From Buttiauxella agrestis ATCC 33320 (GTDB lineage Bacteria; Pseudomonadota; Gammaproteobacteria; Enterobacterales; Enterobacteriaceae): 64,000 bases of DNA. The stretch is from contig NZ_JMPI01000022.1 in the NCBI RefSeq assembly GCF_000735355.1, positions 25 to 64,024 on the forward strand, read 5' to 3'. The translations under genes and the position numbers were made by a program. The stretch's first letter is position 1. Every line of letters starts with the position of its first letter. Shown one piece after another: positions 1-9,102 of the stretch. The notes beneath the pieces were generated by a model. It did no database searches. It was not told the origin of the DNA and saw only the letters and a program-made list of their open reading frames with translations.

Positions 1-6
1 GGAAAA

Positions 7-1386
7 CTACGAAACCTGCAATTTCAATGTGCTCTTGCGCCAGCGCACGACATCCGCAGCAATAAATAGAAGCAGACTCACACCCATGACGGGCAAGCAG
101 TAGCCAAATACCGCCGCGATTAACATCATGGCTGCACGCCAGAAGCCGGGCAGCGCCAGCCACGCCTCGCTCAGCGTTTGTGCGGGATTGCTCGCAGAAA
201 TCGCCGGGCGTTTTAACCACCACATCCGGTATCCGAGAATAATCATCGCGCACAGGCCAAAGCCGAATGCGGCGAGTAACAGCTGGTTTGTCAGGCCAAA
301 CAGCACGCCCATATGCGCATCAATTCCCCAGCGTGTGAGTTTTGCAACCAGCGGGAAATCGGCGAAAAACGTTCTGTCGATGACTTTAAAACTGTGGGGA
401 TCGACCGCTGCGGTATCGACATGCGTTGGCCAGGCGCGGTCAATTTCAGTCACCGTCCAGGCTTTATCGGCGGCACGAGGAGGGCGAATTTCTATTTTGT
501 GCGACTCGATTCCTGCTGCGCGAGCGGCAAGCAGAACGCGATCCCAACTGTCATCTGCGGCATCGGGCATCACCATTCCCGGCATCATGCCGTGATGTTC
601 GGCATGGGGATCGTGGTGCTGATGGCCGGTTTGCGGTGCCAGTGATGTATTCACCTGCGGCGTCATCCAGCCCAGCGAACTGCGCATTTTGTCGATATTG
701 CCACCTGCCCACTGCGACCAGGTCAGCCCGGTCGCGGAGAAAAATAACAGGCCAAGCAGTAACGTTGCACCGAGGGTGATGTGCCAGTGGCGTGCTTTGC
801 GTTGCGGGGTGTGTCGCACTTTTAGCTTTCGTTTCGGACGTGAAGTCAGCCACAGCACCACACCACCCAGGGCGGCAACCCACAGCCAGGATGCTGCCAG
901 TTCGCTGTAAATTCGCCCAATATCTCCGAGCAATAATCCACGGTGGAATTGATCAATCCAGGTACGCAACGGCAGCACGCCGCTGGTGCCGTACACCGTC
1001 ATATCGCCCTGAATGGCCAGTGTGGAAGGAGAGACAAAAATGGCTCTGGACTCAGATTCTCCCAAAGAAGAATCGGCAAATTGCACGCGGGTGGTGTCTC
1101 CGGGTTCTGGTGCCGGGCGTATCGCGTAAATAGTCGCTTCTTCGCCAATATAGTGACGAGCCGCCGCTATTTGCTGCGAAAGCGAGTAGTTTTGACCTGA
1201 GTCCTGAGTGTGGATCGCGTCATGATAAAGCGCGTTCTCAATTTGCGGCGTTAAAACGTATAACGTGCCGGTGAGGGCCGCGACGAAAATAAACGGGCCG
1301 ACAAACAGGCCAATATAGAAATGCAGGCGACGCAAAAGCGTCAGCAGCGCGCCACGGTAGGCGAGCTGAGATTGATTCACAGACAT
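7..1386 (-). CDS. PepSY-associated transmembrane protein
   Basis: Encodes 459 residues of the PepSY-TM family, inner-membrane proteins often linked to iron or copper handling and siderophore receptors. Hydrophobic segments are visible near residues 22-46, 165-183, 203-222, 365-388 and 415-445, with a large periplasmic stretch between. A His/Met-rich loop at about residues 255-275 (HQHHDP, HAEHHGMMPGMVM) looks metal binding. The ATG start follows an AGAGGA ribosome site. It lies 31 bp downstream of a DUF2946 gene on the same strand, so the two are probably co-transcribed. Family membership is clear from length and layout. The metal ligand is inferred from the His/Met loop. Confidence 0.8.
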   Translation of the reverse strand: MSVNQSQLAYRGALLTLLRRLHFYIGLFVGPFIFVAALTGTLYVLTPQIENALYHDAIHTQDSGQNYSLSQQIAAARHYIGEEATIYAIRPAPEPGDTTRVQFADSSLGESESRAIFVSPSTLAIQGDMTVYGTSGVLPLRTWIDQFHRGLLLGDIGRIYSELAASWLWVAALGGVVLWLTSRPKRKLKVRHTPQRKARHWHITLGATLLLGLLFFSATGLTWSQWAGGNIDKMRSSLGWMTPQVNTSLAPQTGHQHHDPHAEHHGMMPGMVMPDAADDSWDRVLLAARAAGIESHKIEIRPPRAADKAWTVTEIDRAWPTHVDTAAVDPHSFKVIDRTFFADFPLVAKLTRWGIDAHMGVLFGLTNQLLLAAFGFGLCAMIILGYRMWWLKRPAISASNPAQTLSEAWLALPGFWRAAMMLIAAVFGYCLPVMGVSLLLFIAADVVRWRKSTLKLQVS

Positions 1387-1417
1387 GATAATCCTCTGTC
1401 GTTAAAAGAAGTGTGTA

Positions 1418-1843
1418 TTAACGAAGCAGGGCGACAGGAGGGGCGCGTGGCAGCGCTTCGGCGTCATCATGTTGGGCAAGAAGTGGGGCAATAACGGGTG
1501 GCGGAGGAATACGAGAAATGCGCCAGATTAACCAAATAAACGGAATAAATAACCAGACAATCAACGGAATATGCAGCAGCAACTGGCAATAACCGCAGGC
1601 GATATCATCCATCAACGATGCGCCTATGCCTGGCATCAGATGCGAAGGCGAGGGCATTTTCTCGCCAGCCATTTCCATCATCATGCCGCCTGAGTGGCTC
1701 ATCATATGATGCTCGCCATTCATCGCAACGCGCCGGTGCTCCAGTGATTTTGAGATCACCGGGGCGATAAAAAGCATCAGCATCGCCAATATGGCGAGTG
1801 CTGCAGGCAGTTTATGGCGTGATAAAGAGAAAAGTGATGGCAA
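1418..1843 (-). CDS. DUF2946-type small membrane protein, TTG start
   Basis: A 141-residue protein with an N-terminal hydrophobic segment (about residues 13-31), a Met/His-rich stretch (NGEHHMMSHSGGMMMEM, about 42-58), a CGYC pair near residue 83 and a second hydrophobic segment (about 88-108). This is the layout of DUF2946 proteins, which accompany copper or heme/iron genes. The only start that keeps the first membrane segment is TTG at 1841-1843, preceded by a GGATAG element. The Met and His residues resemble those of the downstream PepSY protein, which suggests both act on the same metal, probably copper. No biochemical role is firmly known to me. Confidence 0.7.
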   Translation of the reverse strand: MPSLFSLSRHKLPAALAILAMLMLFIAPVISKSLEHRRVAMNGEHHMMSHSGGMMMEMAGEKMPSPSHLMPGIGASLMDDIACGYCQLLLHIPLIVWLFIPFIWLIWRISRIPPPPVIAPLLAQHDDAEALPRAPPVALLR

Positions 1844-1905
1844 CCGGGCTATCCGTAGTACAACCGTTTTGTTGCGCGATTGTACACGGATTGATGGGGA
1901 ATGTT

Positions 1906-1931
1906 AAAACCCTCCCAGTTTGCAGAGAGGG
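1906..1931 (-). terminator. Intrinsic terminator after the alcohol dehydrogenase gene
   Basis: Read on the minus strand, a 7-bp stem (one G-U pair) with an 8-base loop is followed directly by TTTT. It lies 10 bp past the stop of the alcohol dehydrogenase gene. Confidence 0.7.
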
Positions 1932-1940
1932 GGAAAAGAA

Positions 1941-2996
1941 TCAGGCTTTCAGCGTCGCCATATCTATCACGAAGCGGTACTTCACATCGCTTTTCAGCAT
2001 CCGTTCGTAGGCTTCGTTGATATCCGGCATATTGATCATCTCGATATCGGAAACAATCCCGTGTTCACCACAGAAATCCAGCATTTCCTGGGTCTCTTTG
2101 ATACCGCCAATGCAGGAACCTGCAACGGAACGACGGCCCAGAATCAATGGCAGCGTGCTGACAGGCGGCTCAATTTTGCCCAGTAAACCCACGTACACCA
2201 GCGTGCCATTCAGCGTGAGGGTTGGCATATACGGGTTAATGTCATGGTCGTAAGGTACGGTGTCGATAATTAAATCGAACTGGTTGGCGACCGACGCCAT
2301 TTGCGCTTCATCGGTTGAAAGTACGATGTGATGCGCACCTAAACGGCGGGCATCTTCTTCTTTGCTGGCGGAACGGGTGAATAGCGTGACTTCGGCACCC
2401 ATCGCGTTAGCCAGTTTTAGCGCCATATGGCCCAGGCCTCCCAGGCCGACAACCGCCACTTTACTGCCTTTACCCACATTCCAGTGGCGCAGCGGAGACC
2501 AGGTTGTGATACCCGCGCAAAGCAGTGGTGCGGCACCTTTCAAGTCCATTCCATCAGGCATTTTCAGCACGAAATCTTGTGAGGCAACAATGGCCTGGGA
2601 ATAGCCACCGTAGGTGGGTTGGTGATCGTGGCGGTCCACACCGTTATAAGTCTGGGTGTTGCCTTCTTCGCAATACTGCTCCAGCCCTTCTTGACACGGA
2701 TGGCAGGTGCGACACGAGTCGACCATGCATCCTATTCCTGCGTAATCGCCCGGTTTAAATTTTGTGACGTTGCTACCCACTGAGGCCACGCGCCCCACAA
2801 CTTCATGGCCTGGCACCACAGGATACTGGCTGAAACCCCAGTCGTTACGTGCCTGGTGCAGGTCTGAGTGGCAAACCCCGCAGTACATCACTTCAATCAC
2901 TACGTCATCCGGACGCGGTTCGCGTCGCATAAACTCGAAGGGAGCAAGTGGAACTTCTGCGGACTGAGCCGCATAACCGAGCACTTTCATCGTCAT
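1941..2996 (-). CDS. Zinc-dependent NAD(P) alcohol dehydrogenase (YahK-like)
   Basis: A 351-residue medium-chain dehydrogenase/reductase. Visible hallmarks are the catalytic zinc site CGVCHSDLH (about residues 39-47), the GHEVVG motif (about 66-71), structural zinc cysteines in a CRTCHPCQEGLEQYC stretch, and the Rossmann motif GLGGLGHMALK near residues 184-194. The C-terminal IGGIKETQEMLDFCGEHG and YERMLKSDVKYRFVID segments match E. coli YahK closely. It should reduce aldehydes with NADPH in the cytoplasm, as known for YahK relatives. The ATG start has GGAG seven bases upstream. An ERIC element separates it from the upstream cupin gene on the same strand. Confidence 0.88.
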   Translation of the reverse strand: MTMKVLGYAAQSAEVPLAPFEFMRREPRPDDVVIEVMYCGVCHSDLHQARNDWGFSQYPVVPGHEVVGRVASVGSNVTKFKPGDYAGIGCMVDSCRTCHPCQEGLEQYCEEGNTQTYNGVDRHDHQPTYGGYSQAIVASQDFVLKMPDGMDLKGAAPLLCAGITTWSPLRHWNVGKGSKVAVVGLGGLGHMALKLANAMGAEVTLFTRSASKEEDARRLGAHHIVLSTDEAQMASVANQFDLIIDTVPYDHDINPYMPTLTLNGTLVYVGLLGKIEPPVSTLPLILGRRSVAGSCIGGIKETQEMLDFCGEHGIVSDIEMINMPDINEAYERMLKSDVKYRFVIDMATLKA

Positions 2997-3020
2997 GTTA
3001 ATTCTCCGGATTGAGAGTCT

Positions 3021-3145
3021 ATACCCAAAATAATTGAATTTGCTTCAAGGCGGCAAACTCGAGAATCCCCGGGAGCTTACTCAAGTAAGTGACTGGGGGG
3101 AGTGAGTGCAGCCAACGCAGAAGCAACTTCAAGAATGAAGGGTAT
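3021..3145. repeat. ERIC element (enterobacterial repetitive intergenic consensus)
   Basis: A 125-bp imperfect palindrome bounded by ATACCC and GGGTAT. Its core reads GAATCCCCGGGAGCTTAC followed by AAGTAAGTGACTGGGG, matching the sequences used as ERIC1R and ERIC2 primer sites. It fills the gap between the cupin and alcohol dehydrogenase genes and reaches into the cupin's 3' end. Confidence 0.92.
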
Positions 3146-3551
3146 CTTTTTTGTATTGATCGTCGCTGACGTGTTCCATCCACTCGACCGGGCTGCCGTT
3201 GAGTGATTCAGCAATGGCGATATGTGTCATCGCGTTGTCGGGTGTCGCACCATGCCAATGCTTCACGCCCTCGGGGATCCAGACAATATCGCCTTGATTC
3301 ATTTCACGGATGGCACCTCCCCATTCCTGCAACCAGCCATGACCATGAGTGATAATCAGCGTTTGCCCTAACGGATGTGTGTGCCATGCGGTGCGTGCGC
3401 CCGGTTCAAAAGTGACGGTGGCACCGCCGGTTCGGGCGGGTGGCGTGGTCTGGAAAGGTGCATCTATACGGACTCTACCTGTGAAGTAACTTTCCGGGCC
3501 CGATTGAGATGGCTGAGATCCCGCCTGGATAATTTTCATTTTTTCTTCCAT
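3129..3551 (-). CDS. Cupin-domain protein
   Basis: A single-domain cupin of 140 residues (136 if translation starts at the inner ATG at 3539; both ATGs have a purine-rich site, and relatives usually start MKIIQ). The metal-binding cupin motif is visible as [15 protein letters not shown] near residues 56-70, with a second histidine motif at EGVKHWHGA. Such proteins bind a metal ion and act as small dioxygenases, isomerases or unknown enzymes, so the substrate cannot be named. The last codons (TLHS and the stop) lie inside the ERIC element, so the natural C-terminus was probably replaced. It heads a presumed two-gene unit with the alcohol dehydrogenase. Confidence 0.82.
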   Translation of the reverse strand: MEEKMKIIQAGSQPSQSGPESYFTGRVRIDAPFQTTPPARTGGATVTFEPGARTAWHTHPLGQTLIITHGHGWLQEWGGAIREMNQGDIVWIPEGVKHWHGATPDNAMTHIAIAESLNGSPVEWMEHVSDDQYKKDTLHS

Positions 3552-3775
3552 TTTTTCCTCGATTCGACGTTTATAGTCGGAGTTAGATGGACAACAGTGA
3601 CTCTGAAGTATAGGAAACTCACCCAGGCTTGCCGTGTTATCCGAAAATGAAACTCTATCACCGCGCCCGCAAGGGGATTAGCTCACCTGATACGGCAGGG
3701 TCTATGAGCTGAATTCATGAATGGGAATTGCGGCTAAAGGAGGGGGCTTCCTCTTTTGCAAGAGGAAACAAATTG

Positions 3776-4333
3776 TTAGTGGCTCTGGATGAGCGGGTGA
3801 ATCGAAAGATTACGCATGTAATATTCGTTGAAATTTGAAAAGCCACTTTTTCTGATCGCGACTTGCTTATGATGGCTGACAGTTTTAATCGAAATACCTA
3901 ACTTATCGGCAATGCTTTTATGTGGCATTCCTTCGAGTAGCAACGAAACGATTTCTACTTCGCGATGAGAATGCGTATTGCGATAATAAAAATTTGAGTT
4001 GAGTTCATTTGTGCTTTTGTTGGGTTTTAATAAAATGGACTGTAATTCACTAATTGATATCGTAGGAGGAATAAGGACTCCACGCGGCGAAAAGTTATGT
4101 GATTTTAAAATATAAAAAACATGTCGTTCAGCAATAAAGTAGTTAAACGTGTGAGGGTCATTTTTCTGATCGCTAAGCTGGGTTAACAGGCCGAGAAGCT
4201 GGCTGTTAGGGATTTGCCTGACCGTGAGTACAGCATTTGGCTCATGAAAATTAGAAAGGGCCTTTTCGACACCCGGCAACAAAAAGCGGTTGTCACTAAG
4301 AATATAAATAACCTTGTTTGATAATACAGTCAC
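3776..4333 (-). CDS. LuxR-type HTH transcriptional regulator
   Basis: A 185-residue protein whose C-terminal part is a GerE/LuxR helix-turn-helix: THSHREVEIVSLLLEGMPHKSIADKLGISIKTVSHHK spans about residues 119-155. The N-terminal part (VIYILSDNRFLLPGVEKAL) resembles the receiver-like domain of BglJ/RcsA-type regulators but lacks an obvious phospho-acceptor pattern. It is AT-richer than its neighbours, as is common for acquired enterobacterial regulators that work with RcsB or antagonise H-NS. No co-directional partner gene is near (225 bp upstream of the cupin, 227 bp from ybdK). Target genes are unknown. Confidence 0.78.
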   Translation of the reverse strand: MTVLSNKVIYILSDNRFLLPGVEKALSNFHEPNAVLTVRQIPNSQLLGLLTQLSDQKNDPHTFNYFIAERHVFYILKSHNFSPRGVLIPPTISISELQSILLKPNKSTNELNSNFYYRNTHSHREVEIVSLLLEGMPHKSIADKLGISIKTVSHHKQVAIRKSGFSNFNEYYMRNLSIHPLIQSH

Positions 4334-4560
4334 AATATAAATCCTTTTAATAAGATGTATTACTGGTTAAAGTTAGAGGAGAGTGTAGTTTGCGGCTGAA
4401 ATAAAATGTTACCAGTCACTTTATCATGTTTTTTGTGTTAATAAATGGCTGGCATCATTAGTTATAATTAAGGGGGTATTTAGCAATGCTAAATACATTG
4501 AAATGTCATAGGCTTCGATGAGTGCAAGAATATTCTCAATCCTATTTTGGACAAAATAAT

Positions 4561-5679
4561 TTATTCATTCGCCCATATTTCAGAATGTTCACGCATCAAT
4601 TCGGTTAAAAGACCTCCATCGGCGATAAACTGTCGAATGCGTCGGGTATCACTCTCGTTATTACGCACATAGCGCTCAATGGACTCTAACGCTGAAAACC
4701 CCTTAAGTTGCGTGGCGTACGGAGCAAGGGTATCAAGCAGCGGTAAAATATCTTCCGCCATCGTGCGTTGTTCACCGCTGCGCACATCCGTCAGCACACC
4801 TTCAAATCCAAAACGGCAGGCTTGAAAACGATTGAAGCGGTAGAGCAGATAATCTTCTGAACGCGGTACGAATGGTCGTTCGGTTAACAACCAGTGAGCC
4901 AGTGCCTGAAGAAACCCGGCAATATTCACCGCGCGAGTGATGGTCAGGGGAGTGTCCATGACGCGCACTTCAACCGTGCCAAATTTTGGGCTGGGGCGAA
5001 TATCCCAATGCAGGTCTTTCATGGATTGCACAATGCTGCTGGACTCAAGGCGTTGATACATCCATTTGAATTCGTTCCAGTCACTCACAAATGGCGCGGG
5101 GCCGTTATCCGGGAATGCGGAGAAGATATTCAGGCGTGACGAGGCATAAGTGGTGTCAGCCCCCTGGATATAGGGCGATGATGCGGACAGCGCAATCACA
5201 TGCGGTACAAACCGCGACAACCCGTGCAGCAAATAAATGGCATCTTCTTCGTTATCACAGCCGATATGCACATGCTGACCAAACACGGTCGCCTGCTTCA
5301 TTAAATAACCGTAAAGCTCCAGAGTCTGGTTATATCGTTCACTCTGGCAAACTTCCTGGCGCTGCCATTTCTGGAAGGGGTGAGTGCCACCACCGCAAAT
5401 AGCCACATGATGTTGGCTTGCTGATTGCAAAACCTGCGTGCGTAAACCGGAAAGTTGGGCATAAGCCTCTGTGATATCACCGCACACTCCGGTGGCAATT
5501 TCGAGCATGCTTTCAGTGATGTCATGTTTGACTTCACCCTCAGTCACCGCCTCTTTCAGTGAACTAATCAGCAGGGAAGAATCCTGGCTCAGATCGTTTC
5601 CCGGCGGATTGATTATCTGCAATTCCAGCTCCACCCCGAGGGTGTACGGGTCGGAATGAACAAAATCTCCTAAAGGCAT
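4561..5679 (-). CDS. ybdK: Putative glutamate--cysteine ligase 2 (carboxylate-amine ligase)
   Basis: A 372-residue protein, exactly the length of E. coli YbdK, with matching blocks such as [43 protein letters not shown] and [21 protein letters not shown]. The family uses ATP to join glutamate to cysteine weakly and its physiological substrate is uncertain. The start was chosen at the ATG at 5677-5679 (protein start MPLGDF), which has GAGAAG upstream. A TTG five codons earlier is possible but unlikely. It is divergent from ybdG. In E. coli both genes also lie close together, in a ybdG-nfsB-ybdF-ybdJ-ybdK group. Confidence 0.93.
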   Translation of the reverse strand: MPLGDFVHSDPYTLGVELELQIINPPGNDLSQDSSLLISSLKEAVTEGEVKHDITESMLEIATGVCGDITEAYAQLSGLRTQVLQSASQHHVAICGGGTHPFQKWQRQEVCQSERYNQTLELYGYLMKQATVFGQHVHIGCDNEEDAIYLLHGLSRFVPHVIALSASSPYIQGADTTYASSRLNIFSAFPDNGPAPFVSDWNEFKWMYQRLESSSIVQSMKDLHWDIRPSPKFGTVEVRVMDTPLTITRAVNIAGFLQALAHWLLTERPFVPRSEDYLLYRFNRFQACRFGFEGVLTDVRSGEQRTMAEDILPLLDTLAPYATQLKGFSALESIERYVRNNESDTRRIRQFIADGGLLTELMREHSEIWANE

Positions 5680-5905
5680 GCTGTCTTCTCGCAACTGAAC
5701 CCTACGTGAATTCAGTATAGCCAGCAGCAGGAGAAATGTTTGTGGTATTAGCTGATTTTATCTCATTATTCTTGTTGAGAATTATCCAATACCCATTATT
5801 GCAACGAAAATATTGTAAAGAATATTCAGGATATTAAAAATGCCTTAATAGTTGCACATGAATTCATCAGCCATCATTATATGCGCTGATTCGGAAGGAG
5901 ATGTT

Positions 5906-7153
5906 ATGAAAGATTTGGTTTCACTTTTTAGCAAATTTGGAATTGTCATTGACCAGACAACTTCCATATTTGTGGTTCTGTGTATTATTTTTGTATTTTC
6001 ATTAATAGTCCATTTTATTCTGCACAAAGTTGTTCTGCGCACCTTTGAAAAACGTGCAAACTCAAGCCAGCATTTGTGGCTGCAAATTATCACGGAAAAC
6101 AAGTTATTTCATCGGGTTGCGTTAGCGCTGCAAGGTATCATCGTTAATGTTCAGGCGGTACTGTGGTTGCAGAAGGGTACGGATGTCAGCACGATTCTGA
6201 TTATCTGCGCGCAGCTATGGATTATGCTCTATTCCTTGTTGTCGTTATTTTCCTTGTTGGATGTTATTTATAACTTCTCACAGAAATTTACCGTTGCCTC
6301 AAATATTCCGCTTAAAGGCATATTCCAGGGAGTGAAATTAATCAGCTCGATAATCATTGGTATCATGATGATTTCGAGAGTCATCGGCCAATCGCCAGCG
6401 ATTCTTATCAGCGGCCTGGGTGCGATGGCGGCGGTATTAATGTTGGTATTTAAAGACCCTATTCTGGGGCTGGTGGCGGGGATTCAGCTTTCGGCAAACC
6501 GCATGTTAAAGCTAGGTGACTGGTTGGAAATGCCAAAGTTCGGCGCAGATGGTGCCGTTACCGATATCGGCCTGACCACCGTTAAAGTCCGCAACTGGGA
6601 TAACACCATTACCACTATCCCAACCTACGCGCTGGTTTCAGATGCCTTTAAAAACTGGAGTGGGATGTCGCAATCTGGCGGCCGTCGTATTAAGCGCAGC
6701 ATTAATATTGATACCACCAGTATTCATTTTCTCTCAGAGGATGAAATTCAGCGTTTAACCCATGCGCGTTTATTAAAACCGTATATAGATTCACGCAGTA
6801 AAGAAATTGAAGACTATAACCGTACGCATAATAGCGACGGGACTTCAGTGCTTAACGGACGCAGAATGACGAATGTTGGCACGTTCCGCGTTTATCTGAC
6901 TGAATATCTGCAAAACCATCCGCGTATTCGCAAAGACATGACCTTAATGGTTCGCCAGCTTGCGCCTGGTGCTGAAGGATTACCGATAGAGATTTATGCC
7001 TTTACCAATACCGTGGCATGGCTGGAATATGAAGCCATTCAGGCTGATATTTTCGAGCATATTTTCGCGGTCGTTGACGAGTTTGGTTTGCGTATTCACC
7101 AGGCACCAACCGGCAATGATATTCGTTCGATTGTGTTGCAGAAGGCTTTGTAG
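5906..7153 (+). CDS. ybdG: Mechanosensitive channel of miniconductance (MscM-type)
   Basis: A 415-residue protein, the same length as E. coli YbdG, with the MscS-family core [18 protein letters not shown] (pore helix) and [14 protein letters not shown] (beta domain). Hydrophobic segments near residues 20-43, 70-88, 98-120 and 145-165 precede the pore helix. It opens on membrane stretch to release solutes after hypo-osmotic shock, with small conductance. The ATG at 5906 follows an AAGGAG site. An upstream in-frame ATG at 5852 would add 18 residues not found in homologues. A REP palindrome abuts its stop codon. Confidence 0.94.
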   Translation: MKDLVSLFSKFGIVIDQTTSIFVVLCIIFVFSLIVHFILHKVVLRTFEKRANSSQHLWLQIITENKLFHRVALALQGIIVNVQAVLWLQKGTDVSTILIICAQLWIMLYSLLSLFSLLDVIYNFSQKFTVASNIPLKGIFQGVKLISSIIIGIMMISRVIGQSPAILISGLGAMAAVLMLVFKDPILGLVAGIQLSANRMLKLGDWLEMPKFGADGAVTDIGLTTVKVRNWDNTITTIPTYALVSDAFKNWSGMSQSGGRRIKRSINIDTTSIHFLSEDEIQRLTHARLLKPYIDSRSKEIEDYNRTHNSDGTSVLNGRRMTNVGTFRVYLTEYLQNHPRIRKDMTLMVRQLAPGAEGLPIEIYAFTNTVAWLEYEAIQADIFEHIFAVVDEFGLRIHQAPTGNDIRSIVLQKAL

Positions 7154-7182
7154 GTCGGTTACGCGTAGCGTCAACCGACACA
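7150..7182. repeat. REP palindrome
   Basis: GTAGGTCGGTTACGCGTAGC followed by GTCAACCGAC is a REP-type hairpin overlapping the ybdG stop codon. Related copies lie at about 15822, 22263 and 41533. It sits between convergent ybdG and ybdJ. Confidence 0.75.
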
Positions 7183-7192
7183 AATAACCTTA

Positions 7193-7444
7193 TCAATCAC
7201 GGTCAATCGAAAACCAACGCTTCCAGATAAAGCGAATCACGAAGTATTCGATTGCACCTAACGCCAGGAACCACAGGCAGAAAATAATGGTGTAGAGCTG
7301 GTTCATATCCAGCAGGTGAAACATCGTGATGAGCTTTTGCGCCAGTTCAATCGTCAGCGCCGGAGCCGGAAGCAGCAGGCAGGAGAAAAAGGCCAGCAGC
7401 AAAATACTGCCAGCGCTCATCAGGGTTTCAAGGGGGTGTTTCAT
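7193..7444 (-). CDS. ybdJ: DUF1158 inner-membrane protein YbdJ
   Basis: Encodes 83 residues beginning MKHPLETLMSAGSILLLAF. The tail QLYTIIFCLWFLALGAIEYF then FVIRFIWKRWF matches what I recall of E. coli YbdJ (DUF1158, 82 residues). Two membrane helices are visible (about 10-28 and 50-70). ATG at 7444 is chosen over the adjoining ATG at 7447 and over an upstream TTG/ATG extension that would run through the fdn terminator. Its function is unknown. Near ybdK and ybdG it is part of the conserved ybd neighbourhood, although the order differs from E. coli. Confidence 0.82.
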   Translation of the reverse strand: MKHPLETLMSAGSILLLAFFSCLLLPAPALTIELAQKLITMFHLLDMNQLYTIIFCLWFLALGAIEYFVIRFIWKRWFSIDRD

Positions 7445-7520
7445 CATTATTGTTACGCCGGAAGTCAGGTGAAAATAGCCAAAAAGGCTATTGTCCGGGA
7501 AAATAACGGCTGATACAAAT

Positions 7521-7540
7521 CCCCGGCGCAAACGCCGGGG
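7521..7540 (-). terminator. Terminator hairpin after fdnI
   Basis: An 8-bp perfect GC stem (CCCCGGCG / CGCCGGGG) with a 4-base loop lies 18 bp past the fdnI stop. It is followed on the minus strand by ATTTGT, a weak U tract. Confidence 0.7.
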
Positions 7541-7557
7541 ACAGCAGGGCGAATCCA

Positions 7558-8214
7558 CTACAACCCTTCAGTGCTTTCTTTCTTCGCTTCTTTCGCCAGA
7601 ACCGCCCGATACCAGCGCGGATGGTGTTTCTGCGCCCAGCGGCGGCTAACTTTGCCGACGATCATGCCTTTTATCGAACCTTTCACCCAGAACGCCATGT
7701 ACATATGAATCAGGATGGCGTGAATCAAAATAATGGCGACAGTGGCGTGAATCAGCAGGCTGTAGCGCACCAGTTTGATGGGAAAGTACGAGGCAAAATA
7801 AGGCCGCCAGATAATTACGCCCGTCACCAGCAGCACGAAAATCATGCTCATAATGGTCCAGAACATCATCTTCTGACCGGCGTTATATTTGCCGACATCC
7901 GCCACTTTATGCTCGTTGCCTTTCAGCACTTCGACAATATTTTTCACCCACGGCCAGTCCTGCTTTTCCGGGATATTGTGATGCACGAAACGCGCAAACA
8001 TAAACATCAGCGCCACGAAAATCAGCACCCCAAAGAACGGATGCAAAATGCGCCCCATTTGCGGTGTGCCGAAGGTTTCGGTCAGCCATTGCAGTGTCGG
8101 GAAGAACAGCGCAATACCCGAGAGCGACACCAGGAAGAAGCAAATCACTACCGTCCAGTGGCAAGCGCGGTCGATAAACTTCGTCCTGACAATTGATTTG
8201 CTCTGCTTAATCAT
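7558..8214 (-). CDS. fdnI: Formate dehydrogenase-N gamma subunit (cytochrome b556)
   Basis: A 218-residue membrane protein that anchors formate dehydrogenase-N and passes electrons through two b hemes to menaquinone. Four hydrophobic segments are visible (about 17-36, 53-72, 112-132, 149-170), with heme-ligand histidines in RACHW, ILHPFFG and [12 protein letters not shown], matching E. coli FdnI nearly residue for residue. The start is the ATG at 8214 (MIKQSK), which overlaps the end of fdnH by 8 bp and has GAGGA upstream. The 11-codon longer frame has no support. It is the last gene of fdnGHI, before a terminator hairpin. Confidence 0.95.
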   Translation of the reverse strand: MIKQSKSIVRTKFIDRACHWTVVICFFLVSLSGIALFFPTLQWLTETFGTPQMGRILHPFFGVLIFVALMFMFARFVHHNIPEKQDWPWVKNIVEVLKGNEHKVADVGKYNAGQKMMFWTIMSMIFVLLVTGVIIWRPYFASYFPIKLVRYSLLIHATVAIILIHAILIHMYMAFWVKGSIKGMIVGKVSRRWAQKHHPRWYRAVLAKEAKKESTEGL

Positions 8215-9091
8215 GATGTTCGTCCTCGTCTTCATCCACTTCTTCATTCGGCCCGACGCCGATGTAATGGAAAATCAGCCCGGCGAAGGTGGCGATAAAA
8301 CCTGCCGCCGACAGCGGTTTGAGGATCCCTTTCCACAGGTTGATTGGCGTGTCGATTTGCGGATCTTTCGGCAGATTGTGATACAGCTCCGGCTGGTCGG
8401 CGTGGTGCAGCACATACATCACGTGCGTGCCGCCCACCGCCTGCGGATTGTAAAGCCCGGCGTGCGGATAGCCGCGCTTTTGCAGCTTCGCCACGCGCTC
8501 GTCGGCCACGTCTAACATCTCCTTTTTGGTGCCAAAATGAATGGCACCCGTCGGGCAGGTTTTCACGCAGGCTGGCTCCTGGCCGACGCTGACGCGATCC
8601 ACACACAGCGTGCATTTGTAGACGCGGTTATCGTCTTTATTCAGGCGCGGAATATTGAACGGGCACCCGGCGATGCAATACCCACAGCCAATACAATGTT
8701 CCGACTGAAAATCGATGATCCCGTTAGCGTACTGAATGATGGCGCCCGCCGACGGGCAGGCCTTCAGGCAGCCCGGATCTTCACAGTGCATGCAGCCATC
8801 CTTGCGGATAAGCCACTCCAGCTTGCCGTTTTGCGTGGTTTCGCTAAAGCGCATTAACGTCCAGGATTTGGCGCTCAAATCGGCGGGGTTATCGTAAACC
8901 CCGACGCAATGACCGACTTCATCGCGGATGTCGTTCCACTCCGAACAGGCGACCTGGCAGGCTTTGCAGCCGATACAGCTTGAGACGTCAATTAGCTTGG
9001 CGACTTCTTCTTTGAAGTCACGAGCCTGCGGCGGCGGCGTAAAGCCGTTGGTAGCCGAACGCTTGATAATATCCTGAGATTGCATGGACAT
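8207..9091 (-). CDS. fdnH: Formate dehydrogenase-N beta subunit (4Fe-4S)
   Basis: Encodes 294 residues, the E. coli FdnH length. Four cysteine clusters for [4Fe-4S] centres are visible: [37 protein letters not shown] and CTLCVDRV...CVKTCP. A single C-terminal membrane helix ([16 protein letters not shown]) anchors it, and the tail is acidic/histidine-rich (EDEDEHHD). It relays electrons from the molybdenum subunit in the periplasm to the cytochrome. It lies 11 bp after fdnG and overlaps fdnI. Confidence 0.96.
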   Translation of the reverse strand: MSMQSQDIIKRSATNGFTPPPQARDFKEEVAKLIDVSSCIGCKACQVACSEWNDIRDEVGHCVGVYDNPADLSAKSWTLMRFSETTQNGKLEWLIRKDGCMHCEDPGCLKACPSAGAIIQYANGIIDFQSEHCIGCGYCIAGCPFNIPRLNKDDNRVYKCTLCVDRVSVGQEPACVKTCPTGAIHFGTKKEMLDVADERVAKLQKRGYPHAGLYNPQAVGGTHVMYVLHHADQPELYHNLPKDPQIDTPINLWKGILKPLSAAGFIATFAGLIFHYIGVGPNEEVDEDEDEHHD

Positions 9092-9102
9092 GAGTTCGCT
9101 CC

